Source of the DNA: Struthio camelus | Lineage: Eukaryota > Chordata > Aves > Struthioniformes > Struthionidae | Length of the DNA: 64,000 bases | Direction: 5' to 3' | Assembly (NCBI RefSeq): GCF_040807025.1 | Contig: NC_090952.1 | Coordinates: 6,216,001 to 6,280,000, forward strand | In this document: one piece after another, positions 38,290 through 51,900 of the stretch | Layout of the letters: each line of letters starts with the position of its first letter | Position numbering within the stretch: position 1 is the stretch's first letter | Program-made: the position numbers and the translations under genes | The notes under the pieces: generated by a model | Told to the model about the DNA's origin: nothing | The model's input: only the letters and a program-made list of their open reading frames with translations | Database searches by the model: none

Positions 38290-41200
38290 GCTAGTTGCAG
38301 CCTTGGATGTGATGCTGTTGTGGAAATGAGGTGCAGGAAGTGCATGTTTCAGGGATTGAAATCCACCTGCAGCTTGAGGTTCATTTTCTGTAGCTGCATC
38401 GTGATAAAAGCAGCTCTTGTCTTCTGTGTAGGGGGATCTTGGTTTCACAACGCCCTTTCAGGTCAGCTAATCCCACTTGTTTCTTTCAGGGAAGTCATTA
38501 TTTCTATCAAGAAAAGCACATACTTCCGCTCGGGGGTGCATAGTGTTTTCCCTGTCACATGTAAGTCACTGTGCTGTTTTATCATGGTAAATATCTCATC
38601 CTGTATCTGGACTGAGCTGTCAAGGTCTCAGCTTGACTTTGAGATCCTTAAGGAGAGAGCTCTTGCCTTCTCCCATGTTTCATTAAGTGTAGCTTAGCAG
38701 CTCCAGTGGTCGTGTTCCTGAAAGAGAGACCTCTGTGTGCTGCTGATATAAATATCATATAGAAAAACAGTTTGGCCAGTGTAATGAGATAGATGCACAG
38801 TGTTGCAGAAGAGTAAATAAATTCATTGATGCCGCAGAATGTAAGACAGAGTTGAATAAACACTTCTGCCTACATATCATTTAGATGTTTTAAAATCCAG
38901 TGATTCATTCGTTTCTGCAGGGAGTGGACTGCTTACATGGTGCTGGCCCATTCCATTTGCATGTAGCTTGCTACAAGAAATTAAATTAATATATACATGA
39001 TAAATACTTCTTTTATATTCTCCATCTATACAAGTTATGGTAATGATTAGAGAGGTGTGCAACTGTGAATGGAAGGGGAAATTATCCGTACTGCAGCAAG
39101 TGGGAGTCAAATGAATACCAATGAGAGGGAGAGAGCCGCACAAAACAGTCTTTTCTTTAGGATGACAGCACTATGGAGGGAGAAAAATATGATTGAGAAC
39201 ATATATGCCATTTAGATCAGCAAAATCTACAATGTGTGCTAAACCTTTCTAACTCAAGGATTCACGTTTTGCTGATTATTCTATGTTGTATTTTCCTTCT
39301 TAAGACGGTAACGTTGCAGACAAGCTAGCAAGCACCCAAACTGAATAAGAACAGTATATGGAAGAATCCAAGAGGTAAGCTGACAGTTTTCATGCTCTGA
39401 GTTATAAGTGATCATGAAATAGGATAGGGAGAAACACTACTTTTTCTTTCAAGTTCTAAGCAAGATACAGAGAGAATAACACAGAATACCAAAGAATAAC
39501 ACAGATCCTCACAGTTTCCACTAAATACCTCTCTGGCAGCTTGATACTTCATTCTTTATCATTGTCCGCTTTTTTACGGTAACAGTTGACATTAGATTAT
39601 TACTGACCTGGTTGGTATTTGAATTTATTCCCTAGAGGTTAAATACTTTGCAGTTTCATGTTCTCAGTCCTTTTTGAAATTCATAATTTTAGAGCGTGGA
39701 AAATATATTGTTCTGTCAAGTTTATTTCTCTACCATTTATTCAGTGGAAAGGGTGATGCTAATATTAAAGGCACTTGATTTGGAACCCAGATATAGATAA
39801 TTCTTTTCACTGGTCTTCCCTAAAACAGGTCATTTTATCACTGCAATTTCCCTGGTTGGTGTCTAGAAATTTAATATGTTGAACAGCCTAGTTATTTGAA
39901 CTCGTATTTGTTATTAAAGGATTTGTGGGTGATAATAGATGGCCCAATCCAGTTGTGTCAGAAGGTATTTAGATTTCCTGCTGCTAATATCCTGGAGTTG
40001 GACCAATATAGAGCATAAGTAGTATTGTGTGAAAAGTAGTGACAGGCTTTTACTGCAGCTCATCTCTTTATCATATGCTATATTAGATTTAAACACAATT
40101 GTTGAATGCCTTTGTGTGGGTAAATGCTTTCTGATGTCTCCTTCTATTGAAGCTGTAATATCCCTTTTAACCAAAGGGCTACGTAAGAATTCATACTTGC
40201 TAGCTGTGTTTCTCAGATAATCGTAATCTCATTAACATCGCCAGCAGAACTAACTGGGCTGTCACAATGAGATTCAGTACCCAGTTGGTGAATTACGGTG
40301 TGAGGCCAGTGGAACTAAGCATATCCTGAAGATGGGTAAAATTGATGCAACTCGTTAACGAGATGCTCATAAAGTATCCTCCTATATGCAAAAGCAGGCA
40401 GTTTGAGAGTTTTTTGAAACTCTCTTCATTATGAAGGACAAATGCCAAAACTCTTCCCAAATTTCAGAAGCAAGCTGTTGACAGTTCAAGGTACAATAAA
40501 GGTTTTCTCCTTTATCAGACATTGAAAGTACTGCCAAGTAGCACCTAGATGCCATAAATCATCGATGAGAATGGCTAACTTGAAAATATTACACAGGAAA
40601 TGCTGTAGGACATGGAGCACCTAAATAAGTTTTTGTTTAGGGCCTACTGCATTTAAAATGGTGGTTTCTGTTTCCATTAATTCACATCTCTAATTAGGAA
40701 ATGGATTGGTCTTTTGCTTAACGTTGTTAGAGACTGGCTGGTGTCCATGGTAGATCAGAAGCGTGCATACAAATGAAATTCTGAAAATGACCACTACTGT
40801 ATAAGTTTAAGTATAAATTAAATGGAAGCTGTGGGCCGGGTCTCACAGGTGGAAAAAATATATTTCAGACCTGTATTTGTAGCAAAACAACACCTTTCCA
40901 GAGGATAAATATTGCATTTTTTAGAACTTTTGCATTTTGCTAATAAGGAATGAGTCACACACAGAAAAAAACATATGTCATTCATAGAGTCTGGGTCAGA
41001 ATAGTTTGGAGAATCAGGAGAATTTGGCACAAGGATGTGCTATTTGGTCATTTAGTAAGTGTAAGGTGTAGACAAAAGGAAAGTAAGATTCTATGCTGAA
41101 AACGTCTAGAACTCTTGTTACAAACAAGCGCGTATAAAATAATCAGTTCAGTACTATGAAAACAAGAGAGTGACTAGCAGGTGGTTAATTATGCTCTGGC

Positions 41201-42830
41201 TGGTTGTAGGAGACCACAATGGGGTGCGTTTTCACTAAGCTTCAGGGTGAAGAAGGATGGGCTACAAATCTTTTGTGAATAAAGATAAACTATCTCTGAC
41301 TATCTTGCCCTTGGTCACACTATCACTTCTACTTCAGGTAAGTATACTTTTATTAACGTCAGACTTGGTAATCACCTGGGGGAGAAACATCCAATGAAGA
41401 TCCAGGTTGTGAATAGTGTGTTTGTTTGTTTGTTGTTGTTGTTTTTTGGGGGGGGGAATTCATTTTATTTTAATGCCAAGCTTTTTGTGCAAGCGTGTTG
41501 CTTTCTGAGATTTGCTGTATTCCTGGGGAAAGGTGGTGCTTAGGATGAGACATAAAACAATAATTACCACTTGTGATTGAGAAGGAGCCACAGCTGCGTT
41601 TCTGAGGTTTAGGATTAGTCTCAGTGTATAGGCTAGATTCCAGTTAGCATGATTACACTCTAGCTTCCTAGTTTTGCTTCACTCTTTGAATTGGATAAAT
41701 ACTCTTACTGTGTCCAGATGTGCGGTGAAGTAGCAACGTATGCCTTCCCATGTTTGGTCATACTTCAATGCAAACTGTATGTATAGGTTGTAGATTGCTT
41801 TACGAGTCCTTTCTCCTTATAATTGCAATGTAGTTAAACAAATAGGAGATACAAAGCAGATCATAAGTCAAATAAGGGCATTAAGCGTAGAGAGGAGGCT
41901 GACTAGTCACATGACAGTAGTTTCTTGGGAAAGTGAAACTAGTAGTGGAAAGGCAGTTAAGAGTTAGATCCCCCAGTTGTAGTTTCCCTTTGAATTGTCT
42001 GTCTGCTGATCTCAGACTTAAGATCCTGTGGGTTGGGACTGAATCTCTAGATCACATCTTTCTTAATAGTCTGGATTATTTTTGTCCGGATAGATTGAGT
42101 GCTGCAGCTTGAGCATGAGAAATTTGCAATACTTGATCCTCTTGCTTTCATTCATTGCAGAGACGCACAGAATTGTTTTTTAACTCAGTCTGCATTCCTG
42201 TCTACCTGTTCACATGGATTCATTTTATTTTTTCCCCATGAAGGTGCCTTTAAGGAGACCCTTTAAATATTTGGATATTTCAGTCATTTAGCATTGTGCT
42301 TTTGAGCATTAAAGCTTTCCCTTAGATGGACAGGTTGGAATTGTTTCTGAACTGACGTTAAATCATCTGAAAGAAGTGAACTCAGAACCTTCTATAGTAA
42401 ATGTTTGAGATCTTCTTCATGTTCTTTTCTCCTTTTTTTATTTTTATTTGGTGATGTCTCTGTAGATCATCCTGAAGAACTTGCAGTGTATTGCTATGAG
42501 GAGAGCTTTCTCAGGGAAAGGCAAATTCCTCATGCCTTTCCACACATCAATACTAGAGTTATTAATCAATTTTCTTCAATAATAGGCTGACTCTTTGGGA
42601 ATCTTTCAGAATTTATTTCAAACCGATGAGTCATTTTGACACGTCAGAAAATGCCTTCATTTAGAAATTGCAGCCTTTCATATTAACACTCTGTTTAATT
42701 CATCATGTACCCATCTGTGTATAAAAACACAATATTTATTCCGTCTTCAGCCAGCTTTTATAATGCTAATCATTGTTTTACTGAAGCATCTTACAGATGC
42801 TGTAAGTCGCATCAGTCAGTTCTTTCTGTT
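38290..42830. other. non-coding stretch right of the CpG island
   Basis: Composition returns to AT-rich. No coding exon is supported on either strand. A compound simple repeat lies at 41417-41457. If synteny with human holds, DLC1 would be expected further right on the plus strand, but I find no DLC1-like coding sequence in the window. Confidence 0.45.
41417..41457. repeat. compound simple repeat (GTTT)n(GTT)n T6 G9
   Basis: GTGT, then GTTT units, then GTT units, then a T run and nine Gs. Slippage-derived low-complexity sequence. Confidence 0.9.
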
Positions 42831-42967
42831 TTTCTTCTAACTCTTTATTGATGGAATATTATTTCTACTGGAGAAGACGGAATGATTTTGTAGGGTTTTT
42901 TTTTTTTTTTTTGAGAAGGCACTGTCTTTATAATCTCTTTTGAAGGTGGGCTTATTTCTGAGAAATC

Positions 42968-45900
42968 TCATGGTCCTGGAAGAAGGGACATCAGTGTTGG
43001 TACCGAGCATTTCATTGCTGGTAAGGATTTGAGTGATTTCAGGTGATCGCATTGATGGAGGAAGAGCTTTTCTCTTAATTTTCTGGGACTGTTTGACAAC
43101 TCTGAAAATTGATGCTAATCTTAAATTTGGCAACCCGTTTTGTGCCATTTACCTCCGTATGTGTTTCTGCAGATGTTTGAGAACTTTGGTGTCCTAGACT
43201 GAAGTAGACCTTCTCAATAAATATAATCTTAAATAGTAATCATCATTGTATTGGTAAAGCTATTGTACTCTTAAGAGTAGCTTACTTGAAACATGGCTGA
43301 TGTTTCCAACACCTATGAGATAGCTAGTTGGAGGCAATAAGACAAACGGCTTGGCGCCTCCAGGTCCTTTTCTGTACGTTCCACTAGCTTTGTGTTGAAT
43401 AAAGCTGTAGCTATTAAGTAAATTTATTATTCCCTCCAGTGCATGTTGGTTATAAAGAAAGCACAATTGCAAGCATCTGAACTCGGAAGTCTCATTAGCA
43501 GAAGAAACCTCATATATGTGAGGTTTTGTTTTTTTTTTTAAATCTCCAATTACCACAGGCTAGGAAGAGTTCATATTAAGCATATTAGCATGCATATGTC
43601 TAAAATCTCCTTAAAAAGCAATTAAGTGTACATATGGGAGCACATTTTGCACTGACTCATCATATAATTTCAAAGTACATTCAAAACATTAATTACTCGC
43701 AAAAGACATGTAAAATAAGTGTTAGTGCTGCCATGTTACAGATAAGGAAACAAAGACATAAAGAATAAATGACTCCTTTAAGGTCAGACAGAATGACAGC
43801 CAAGATTCCTGGGTTCTAATTCTGGCACTTCTTACTGTGACAAGGCGCATCCCCTTGTTCAGTGTCTCTTTCATTATCATCCTTTGCTAATGAAAAGTTG
43901 TCTGATGGCATGTGTTATGCACAGTGAATCACCAGACCGTGGAATTCACAAGTATGTACAGGATCAAGACTTAGAAAGTCTTATGTTCTTCCCCAGTTTA
44001 ATAAGCTCACTGATGGGTATTTATGAGATGTTTATATGCCTTTTGCTTTGCTGAGCCACCCACAGGGGGAAGAGGTAGACAGTAGGAAGCAAATATTAAG
44101 GTTGGCAGACAGGTTAAACGAAAATGTGCACAGGGGATTTCCAGTGTCTGTATATGAAAGGAGATTTTCAGCATAACAAAAGAGTATCTCACAGATACTA
44201 TCAAATGCAGTTAATGTCCGGTTACGTCAACCAGAGAGCTGTATCCTCTCTCTCTTTTGGAAGCTCGAGCACAAGCAGACCATGAGGCTCTCAATTTGAT
44301 ATCATATTGATCTCAGAGTTTGGTGGGGGAGGCGCTCTACTAAGCAAAGAAAAAGAAAAGATAACTGTCCTTGGGCTTGATGGAGTCATCTGGAGGCTCC
44401 AGTTCCATTTCGATTATGAAGGAACATCAGTCAAGATTCCTCTTCACTTCATATATAGGCTTGAGCCAGGATCAGAAATAAACTAAGACTACAGGCGTGG
44501 CTCAGCCCTGATATATACACCTGAGTAAATCATTCTACTCTATGCCGGTAGACCAAGTCTCCAGCAGACAATGAGCTTGATGATCTGATTCTATTAGATT
44601 CTTGATTTAATGGCAGTAATTTTACTTTGATGGCAGTCATTGCCCCAGCTAGCTGGAATAATAGAATTGGTTTCCTTAAAGCCCCATTTACGATGTATCC
44701 TCTGTTGAATCTTAAACAACAACAAGCAGAAGTCTTCAAAATTATGGTAGTTATATGGTTAAAAATGTCAGGGTAGCTTGCCTGAGCCTGGTGACTGGGA
44801 ATTGCCAGTATAAGAAAATGAACACTCATAAAGTTAAAATAGGTTTTGAATCAATTCCATTTCATTCTAAGATGATCTCCCTTTTCTTTCACTGCTGATT
44901 TAAACACCTGGAAGTTGAAGTCCTCATAAAATTAAAAACAGGCAAACAAAATCTGTAAGGAAATTAAACAGCATGGGATGTGATGTGTTTAATTAGGCCG
45001 GTATAAAACCAGAATGGCTCCACAGAACATAATTAAGAGCAACTGAAAGAAATGGACTGATCTCCTTAATAACCTAATGGGCAAAGTGTCAATTAAAGCA
45101 TCATTCTATTTCAGTTACTCAAGGCCATATGCTTTCAAAAATTGTACTTAAGCTGGAGAACTATAAAAACTTGAAGCCTGAGTTATTTTCTACTGAAACT
45201 TATAAAGGATTTAGCTCTCTACAGCTAGGTTAGAATTGGATTAGGTATCTTTACACTGCAGTGCATTTTGAATTCTAGACTTGAGAGGATGTCAGTCTTT
45301 ACTTGAAAATCCCATCCTGCCAGCAGATGAATCTTCTGAGTCATTGCAACCCACTGTTCATTATCAAAATGCTCATGAAGGAGCAGAGCGGGGCTACCTG
45401 GCAGAGGACTGACGTACGGGTAAGATATATGGAAAAGGATTTAGGGTGTATCAAGTCTGAGTAGTTATGTTGGAAGACGTGTTGAACTTGATTTGGTGGA
45501 AGGCAATTTTTTGTCCCACTGCGACTTGTACAATTGATAGATGGATTCATCTGGGGAAAGTTATCTACCCACAAGAACTGAAGGTTTTGGATGGTTTGTC
45601 AGCTCCTTGTCAGGTTTTATTCCCTTCATTAAGACTGTCTCTACACCCTTCCTTCCTTCGTCCTGAATTAAGTGGAATTTCCCATGATTGTTTCTTGCAT
45701 CTATTTACATTTATAAATTCTTTGATGTAAGGAACGCATCTTGCTATGAGGCCCTGAACTTGCAAATTCGTCATTCATAGAAAACCTGCTGATTCCTATG
45801 ACAGCTCAACACAAGAAGTAATGTACATTTACAGTCATGTGCGAGTTATGAATAATAATATAGTCTTTGATCTACTGAATACTTATTTGTATATCAAACT

Positions 45901-48900
45901 GTATGCATGCGTGTAGTCCTTTGGAAAGTGTTCATGGAATTAGGGCCACCTTCATCCAATATTGTCTTTTGTGTGCTTATCATTAACTATTCAAAGCAAA
46001 ATAATTGTAAGGAGCGGATGGGAGATACGTTTTTGAATGAAAATTACAAGCAAAATATGTAAATATGTTCTGAAAAATAGATAAGCTCTGAATATGTTTA
46101 GATCGTATACACACTCGTACGTACATGACTTGTATGACTAGCAATGAGATTTTCTGTTTGCAGTGCTCTAATACAACCAATTAGTCTCCCTAACAATATA
46201 TTACACTGAAGTGCAGATCAGAAAAAAAGCCAAGAACAAATCATAATCGGAGCAGAGATTAAGATATTAAAATCATAATTCAGCTACAAAGTTGACAAAG
46301 TAAGCTGAGACAGTGAAACTGTGGCACCATTAACATTTAATAGGATCTCTTATGTGTGTTTAAATGCAGTCTGCTTGAATAAAATTGCTTGTCCTTACAC
46401 CAGTGTCTTATTATCATTTTGGTCCTTTGCAGCAAGCATCAAGGAACATTAAACATAAGAGCAGGCTTGTGTTTAAAAACAAAATCCCTCTATGTAAGGC
46501 GGCCTTGATCTAGGCTGATATAATCCCAGGAGTTATAGGAACATTTTTTAAAAATAAAGGGCTATGCTGTTATTTAAACTTTATTCTTTTCCCTTCTCAA
46601 GCAAATATTTTAAAAAATCCTTTTAGCTGGCTGGTGTGATGCCCCAGCTGAAGAAGCTGCTCCTTTCCTGGCAGGCATCCAAACGTGTCTCTGGATTTGT
46701 TTGTCTGAGGTCCTGATCTAGTAGGTGGAGCTCACTGAAGGACAGGACTAAGCTGGTTTCCACCTGGACTACTTTGGTGTTTATGTTTAGTTATGCATAA
46801 GTCCAAATCTTCTTGCCAGATCCTTGGTAAAATTTTAGTCACCTCCTACAAATTGCTTCTGCTACTAGACTGTTTTAAAGACATTCTTATATTCCAAATT
46901 AGAATTGTCAGGACTGAAGGATGCCTGTCTGTCTTCTGGCTTTCTGTAGTGGCTATTACTGCAGCTGTATGGGCTAGTGAAACACGATTGTTGATTCTAG
47001 ACCCTTTCTGTTTTGCTTGCTAGTTCAACTCTTATTCATAACTGTATCAATTTAAAATCATTATAATGCAATAGCGATTCAGTTATAGAGGTTAAACGAG
47101 TTAGAAGAGTGAATGTAGTACCTATTAGACAGATGCCCATGATTAATTCAAGCCATGAAGTAGGAAAACCTACTCTGGTGATTGTGTGGAAGGACTGTCA
47201 CTGTTGATCTGTTACCTACGGGGAGAGACAGCTCATCTCTGGAATTTTCCTAGAAGAACAAACTCATTACAACAAAGCATCCTACAGAGTTTGCTGTACA
47301 GAGACAGCTCTTAACTGGCTTCCTTCTGAGGGATTTCTGCAGGGGAACCAAAGTCTGACAGAGCTATTTTGCCCCATAAAGGCCATAGATAACAGTGGGG
47401 TTAAAGCACCCTGGCAGAAGACGGAAGGTAATGAGGGCTGGCGCAGATACTGCCCGCTCAAGACTTGTTCTGATGACAGATGCAGAATTTCCTGGCTGTC
47501 TCCAGTGATGCCAACAATTTCCAGTACTAACTCAACCTAACCTTTTTGTTTTAAAATAAATATATTTTCCAAGCTACTGTGAGTGCTTTCTACTTGATAA
47601 ACAGATGGAAATAATTCAAGACCTTAAGAACTTCATTTGTTTTCAGTACCTGTATCTTTGCTCAAAAATGACGTGAAAGTTTGAACAGGGAATCTTTCCT
47701 CTTGTTGCATTTATAGGTATTACCTATGAGTGCAGTGTCCATGTAGGCTATGCTATGTTTGCCTGTTTTCCCTGTTGATCGGCTGGCTTGGATAGATATT
47801 TATGGGAGCTGCCGTTTCTGGCAATTATGATCTTTGCAGCCATCTCTAAAACACATTCCCTCTAATGTAAGCCTGTCAGACCTGAATCACTCCCAGGCCT
47901 CTTACCCCAGTTGCAATAATGCAGTCTAAGTGTAACCACTACACAAGCAAACACATTTTAGTGCCTTTTAGTTACAAAGGAAAAGACGCTGAAAGAGTCA
48001 CTGCGCATAGCAAATTAAGTGTTGTTCCTGGACAGTGGTTCCAATGGCTTTGGGTGTCTATTTATTATTCAGTTTGCATAGTGTTAAAACATTCAAAGAT
48101 GATCTATAAGGCTTCCCTGAACACTGATCAACATTGTGCAGTCCCTGATAGAAAGGAAAGGGACAGAACGTTTTGCAGACTGTGTTCTGTGCATTTTAGC
48201 TTATATCCCAACTAGTGAGACACAGACGCTGAAAAGAGCAGTTAATACTGAATTCTATTGTTCAGAAAGCAGGACTTCTTTATGTATGAACAGTAGTAAT
48301 TTTACTGTTAGAATCAGAAGATCCTAATATCTGTCCTTGGAGTAGTAATTTCCTATTCGTTTGCCCCTGATTTCACCTGTATTTTAAAGCGTCTGGATGG
48401 ATAATGGAGAAAAGTAGCAAATAGCTGATTTGATGGCTGTCATGCAAGAATAGTGAATAATTTTGCTGGCTGTAAATTTTTAGCTGTATTATTTGTGAAG
48501 ACAATTCAACTATTATTTGATCATTTTTATTACAATGTTTGCATAGATGGGTATCTTATATCACACTTTTTTTTTTTGGATGTCTGTGTCTCCAGGTGTG
48601 TGGACATTAAGAGGGCTTGTAGCATACGGGCCTCTGCTACTTGCTTGAGGGACCCTGTAGCATGCCCTAGCTAAATGGTTTAGAAAATAAAACATTAAGG
48701 CATGGTTTGGTGGCCATTAGATGGGCGATGTCAAGACTAACATTAGCATAATTTAGATATAAAGTGATAGATGTTGGCAGTACTCAGGCAATACGGAGTT
48801 AAGCACAGAGTAGACTCTTGGAAGAACTAACTTGGGGTACAGTGTTAAGCTTCAAGCTTAAGATTCAAGGAACGTGTCCTGTAGGAGAGAGCATTTGGGA

Positions 48901-51900
48901 AAATTTGCAAAAGTAGGGGAGGGGATGTTTTCTCCATAACTTAGAAAGCGCCCGTTTCCTCCATACATTGTACAATATGAGCTCCCATCAGGGTAGAAAA
49001 TTACTGTTCATGAACGAAACTTAAGGATCACTATCCATTCTAGTATTTTGGGTATCTGAGAGCATCTTCCATTGCTGTGAGGACCATGCAGCAGTCTTGC
49101 AACTTCTCAAGAACTGGGCTGAAGTTTTCTGCTCCTTCACGTTTTTCCTGGATAGCAGGCAGGGGCAGGTAATTTTAATGAAGTCACATAATTCGAAGCC
49201 CTGCTTAGTTGCAAATACAGTTCCTCAGGCTCCATCTTGGGTTCCCTTGCTTCCCCTTTGTTAAATTATCTGTCAGCTTGGAATGAATTTCCTTTTTTTA
49301 TGCTGGCCAATCTCAGGTAAGCTTTTTGCCCTTTTAATAATGCTTCTCAGCTCTTAGCAGAATCATCTCTTTTCACAGTAGTGAGTAGAAGCCACAGTAA
49401 TGTTTCTTCTTGTTAAGATATTGCAGCTATTTTAGGCCTAAACTTTAGGTTCTGTAGCGGAGGAAAAGGGAATGGGAAAGTTGTTGTATCCAAAATGTGT
49501 GCAGATTGTTATTTTGGATCGTATTACTAATCTGCCATTCCCTTTTATTACTAGTCTGCACTGAAGATAAGATAGCACTTATAATTGAAGAAGATGAGTA
49601 TCAGAGACAAGCCTATAATAAAATAAAAGAATAACAGAAAATGGAAAATAAAACAGGAGATGTTCTAGTTTTAGTGTTTCACTGAAATGAAAATGCCAAA
49701 CATCAGCAGTAAAAAGCAAAGTAAATATTGTAACTTAGGTGGACTCAGTCCTATTAGGTGTTCTGGGAACCTGATCGTTGTTTTAAAATAAATTAATTAT
49801 GATGATACTCCTTTAAATACTGGCAACACAGTCCCCCATCTGATAAGAGAGGCTTTACTTAAGAGATAAAGGTGCTTTTCAGACACGACTACAGACAAGG
49901 ATAGGTTATCTGTGTATGATCTTTAGCTACTGAGTTTGCTAACAGTCCCTTAATCATAAAGATGGAAGTTGTTGAGATAGTTGTGGGTAGTTCAAATTTA
50001 AATGCTAACTTCTTTAAAGTCCAGAGCTCTCCAGTTCAAGGGTCATCCTCAATGACTCCTAAGGTCCTGGATTGTCTTCTGTTTTGTCTCTGGCCATTCC
50101 TAATATTTTCTCTAGAATCTCTATACAGTTCCTTACTCTTCTAAGCATTTGTCATTACGCTGCAATAAATGAACCTAGTAGGAGCTGTGTATTCTTTACT
50201 GATATGATCCACATCAAAGAAACACAAGAAACTTTTTGATTCAACTGCCCTTCTTGTAGACAGCTTCAGACAAAAGCCCGAGGAGTAACGGGACATGATA
50301 TGCAACTTTTGCTCATTCATCTGTGACTGTCCCTCAATTCATGGTGGAGACGGAAGTAGAGTTGTGCGAGAGAACTTATGGAGCTGCAGCTAGTTTAGTA
50401 CAATGAAGAACAGGCTTCAACTCCCAAATAGATTTATCAGCTCCAGATTCACACAGTTATAGATAAATAATTATGGACCCATACATAAAAATGGTTCAAA
50501 ACTTACCGTGTTTTTGAATAACATTGTAAGGTGTCACTAATTTGTTTGGCTTTTGAGGTGAATTTTCCTCACTTGTACAGTGCAGTGGGGTGAAGTCGCT
50601 TATTGAAAACTTATTAAAAATACAAAGTTCTTTCTCACTGCTGGACTCTGACACACTCAGAGTTTGAAAGCAGCTGCTCTTTGCTGTCTTTCTCTTATGC
50701 TTCACAGTTTTGCCTTTCCAGAGCGCAGCTGATGGCTGTTACCAGTATCATGGATCAGCATCATCACCTGTGGATTGCTCAATAATCTCCAAGGCACGCA
50801 GCCTGGAAAATCCGTATTGCATGATCGTAATGCACACAACTTTATTCCCACCCTAGGAACTGTGGTGCAGAAGAACCAAGTGAATAAGGAATGTGATATA
50901 CACTAAAAAGCCTACAAACATGTTAGTATAGAACCTCTAACTTCCTAGTGATTATAGGCTGGATAGATTTTGGTTTGTAATGTGTGCTGAAATTTACCAA
51001 GGAATTTCCAGAATAGCTGCAATTTTGATTTTAATATTTGTATTTCCTGACAATCTAATTTAGAAGCAGTTGTTCCATTCTTTTTCAAAACACTGTTCTT
51101 GTTACATTTAGTAATCACCACAGCTAAAAAAGCGATTCTCTGATTTTGTTTTTCTGAAGAAAAGAAGACATAAGTCAGGAGCACTGTAGTGCAAAAATAT
51201 TTATTGATAATTTTATAAAAAATATGAATGACTAGGTATATCTCTCCCTTGCTCTTCAGCTGAGATTATACTTGGCACGTTATCGAAGGACTGCAGTCCT
51301 CCTGATACATAGTGCAAGGGAGCACGTCAGGCTCCACTTCTGGGCTCCCCGCTACAAAAGGCATAAACATACTGGACCGAGTCCAGCAAGGGCCACTAAA
51401 ATGATTAAGGGATTGGAGCACCTGTCATACGAGGAGTCACGAGAGAGCTGAGATTGTTTAGCCTCGAGAAGAGAAGGCTCAGAGGCATCATATCAATGCG
51501 TATAAATACCTGATGGGAGGCAGTAAAGAAGACAGAGACAGACTCAGTGGTATCCAGTGAAAGGACAAGAGGCCACTCAAACATAAGAAAAAACTTTTTT
51601 ACGGTGAGGTTGGCCAAACACTGGAAGCTGTTGCCCAGAAAGACTGTGGAGTCTCCACCCTTGGAGATACTCAAAACTCAACTGGACATGGCCCTGAGCA
51701 ACCTGCTGTAGCTGAGAGTAGGGGGCTTGGATGAGATGATCTGCAGAGGTTCCTTCTAGCCTAAACAATGCTATGATTCTGCAAAGTGAAAGGTTGAAGT
51801 CATTACTCAATGAACAGAATGACGGAAAACATTCTGTAACCAAACTTGGCCTGTGGCACTAAAGAGCAATGAGACTTTGAAATATAGCGGGTTCTGTGGA

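Noticed and set aside
37468..38448. 326-codon minus-strand open frame, proline/histidine/serine-rich, and plus-strand glycine/arginine frames
   Set aside because: Product of the 31-bp GC repeat and the CpG island. No start context, splice support or family.
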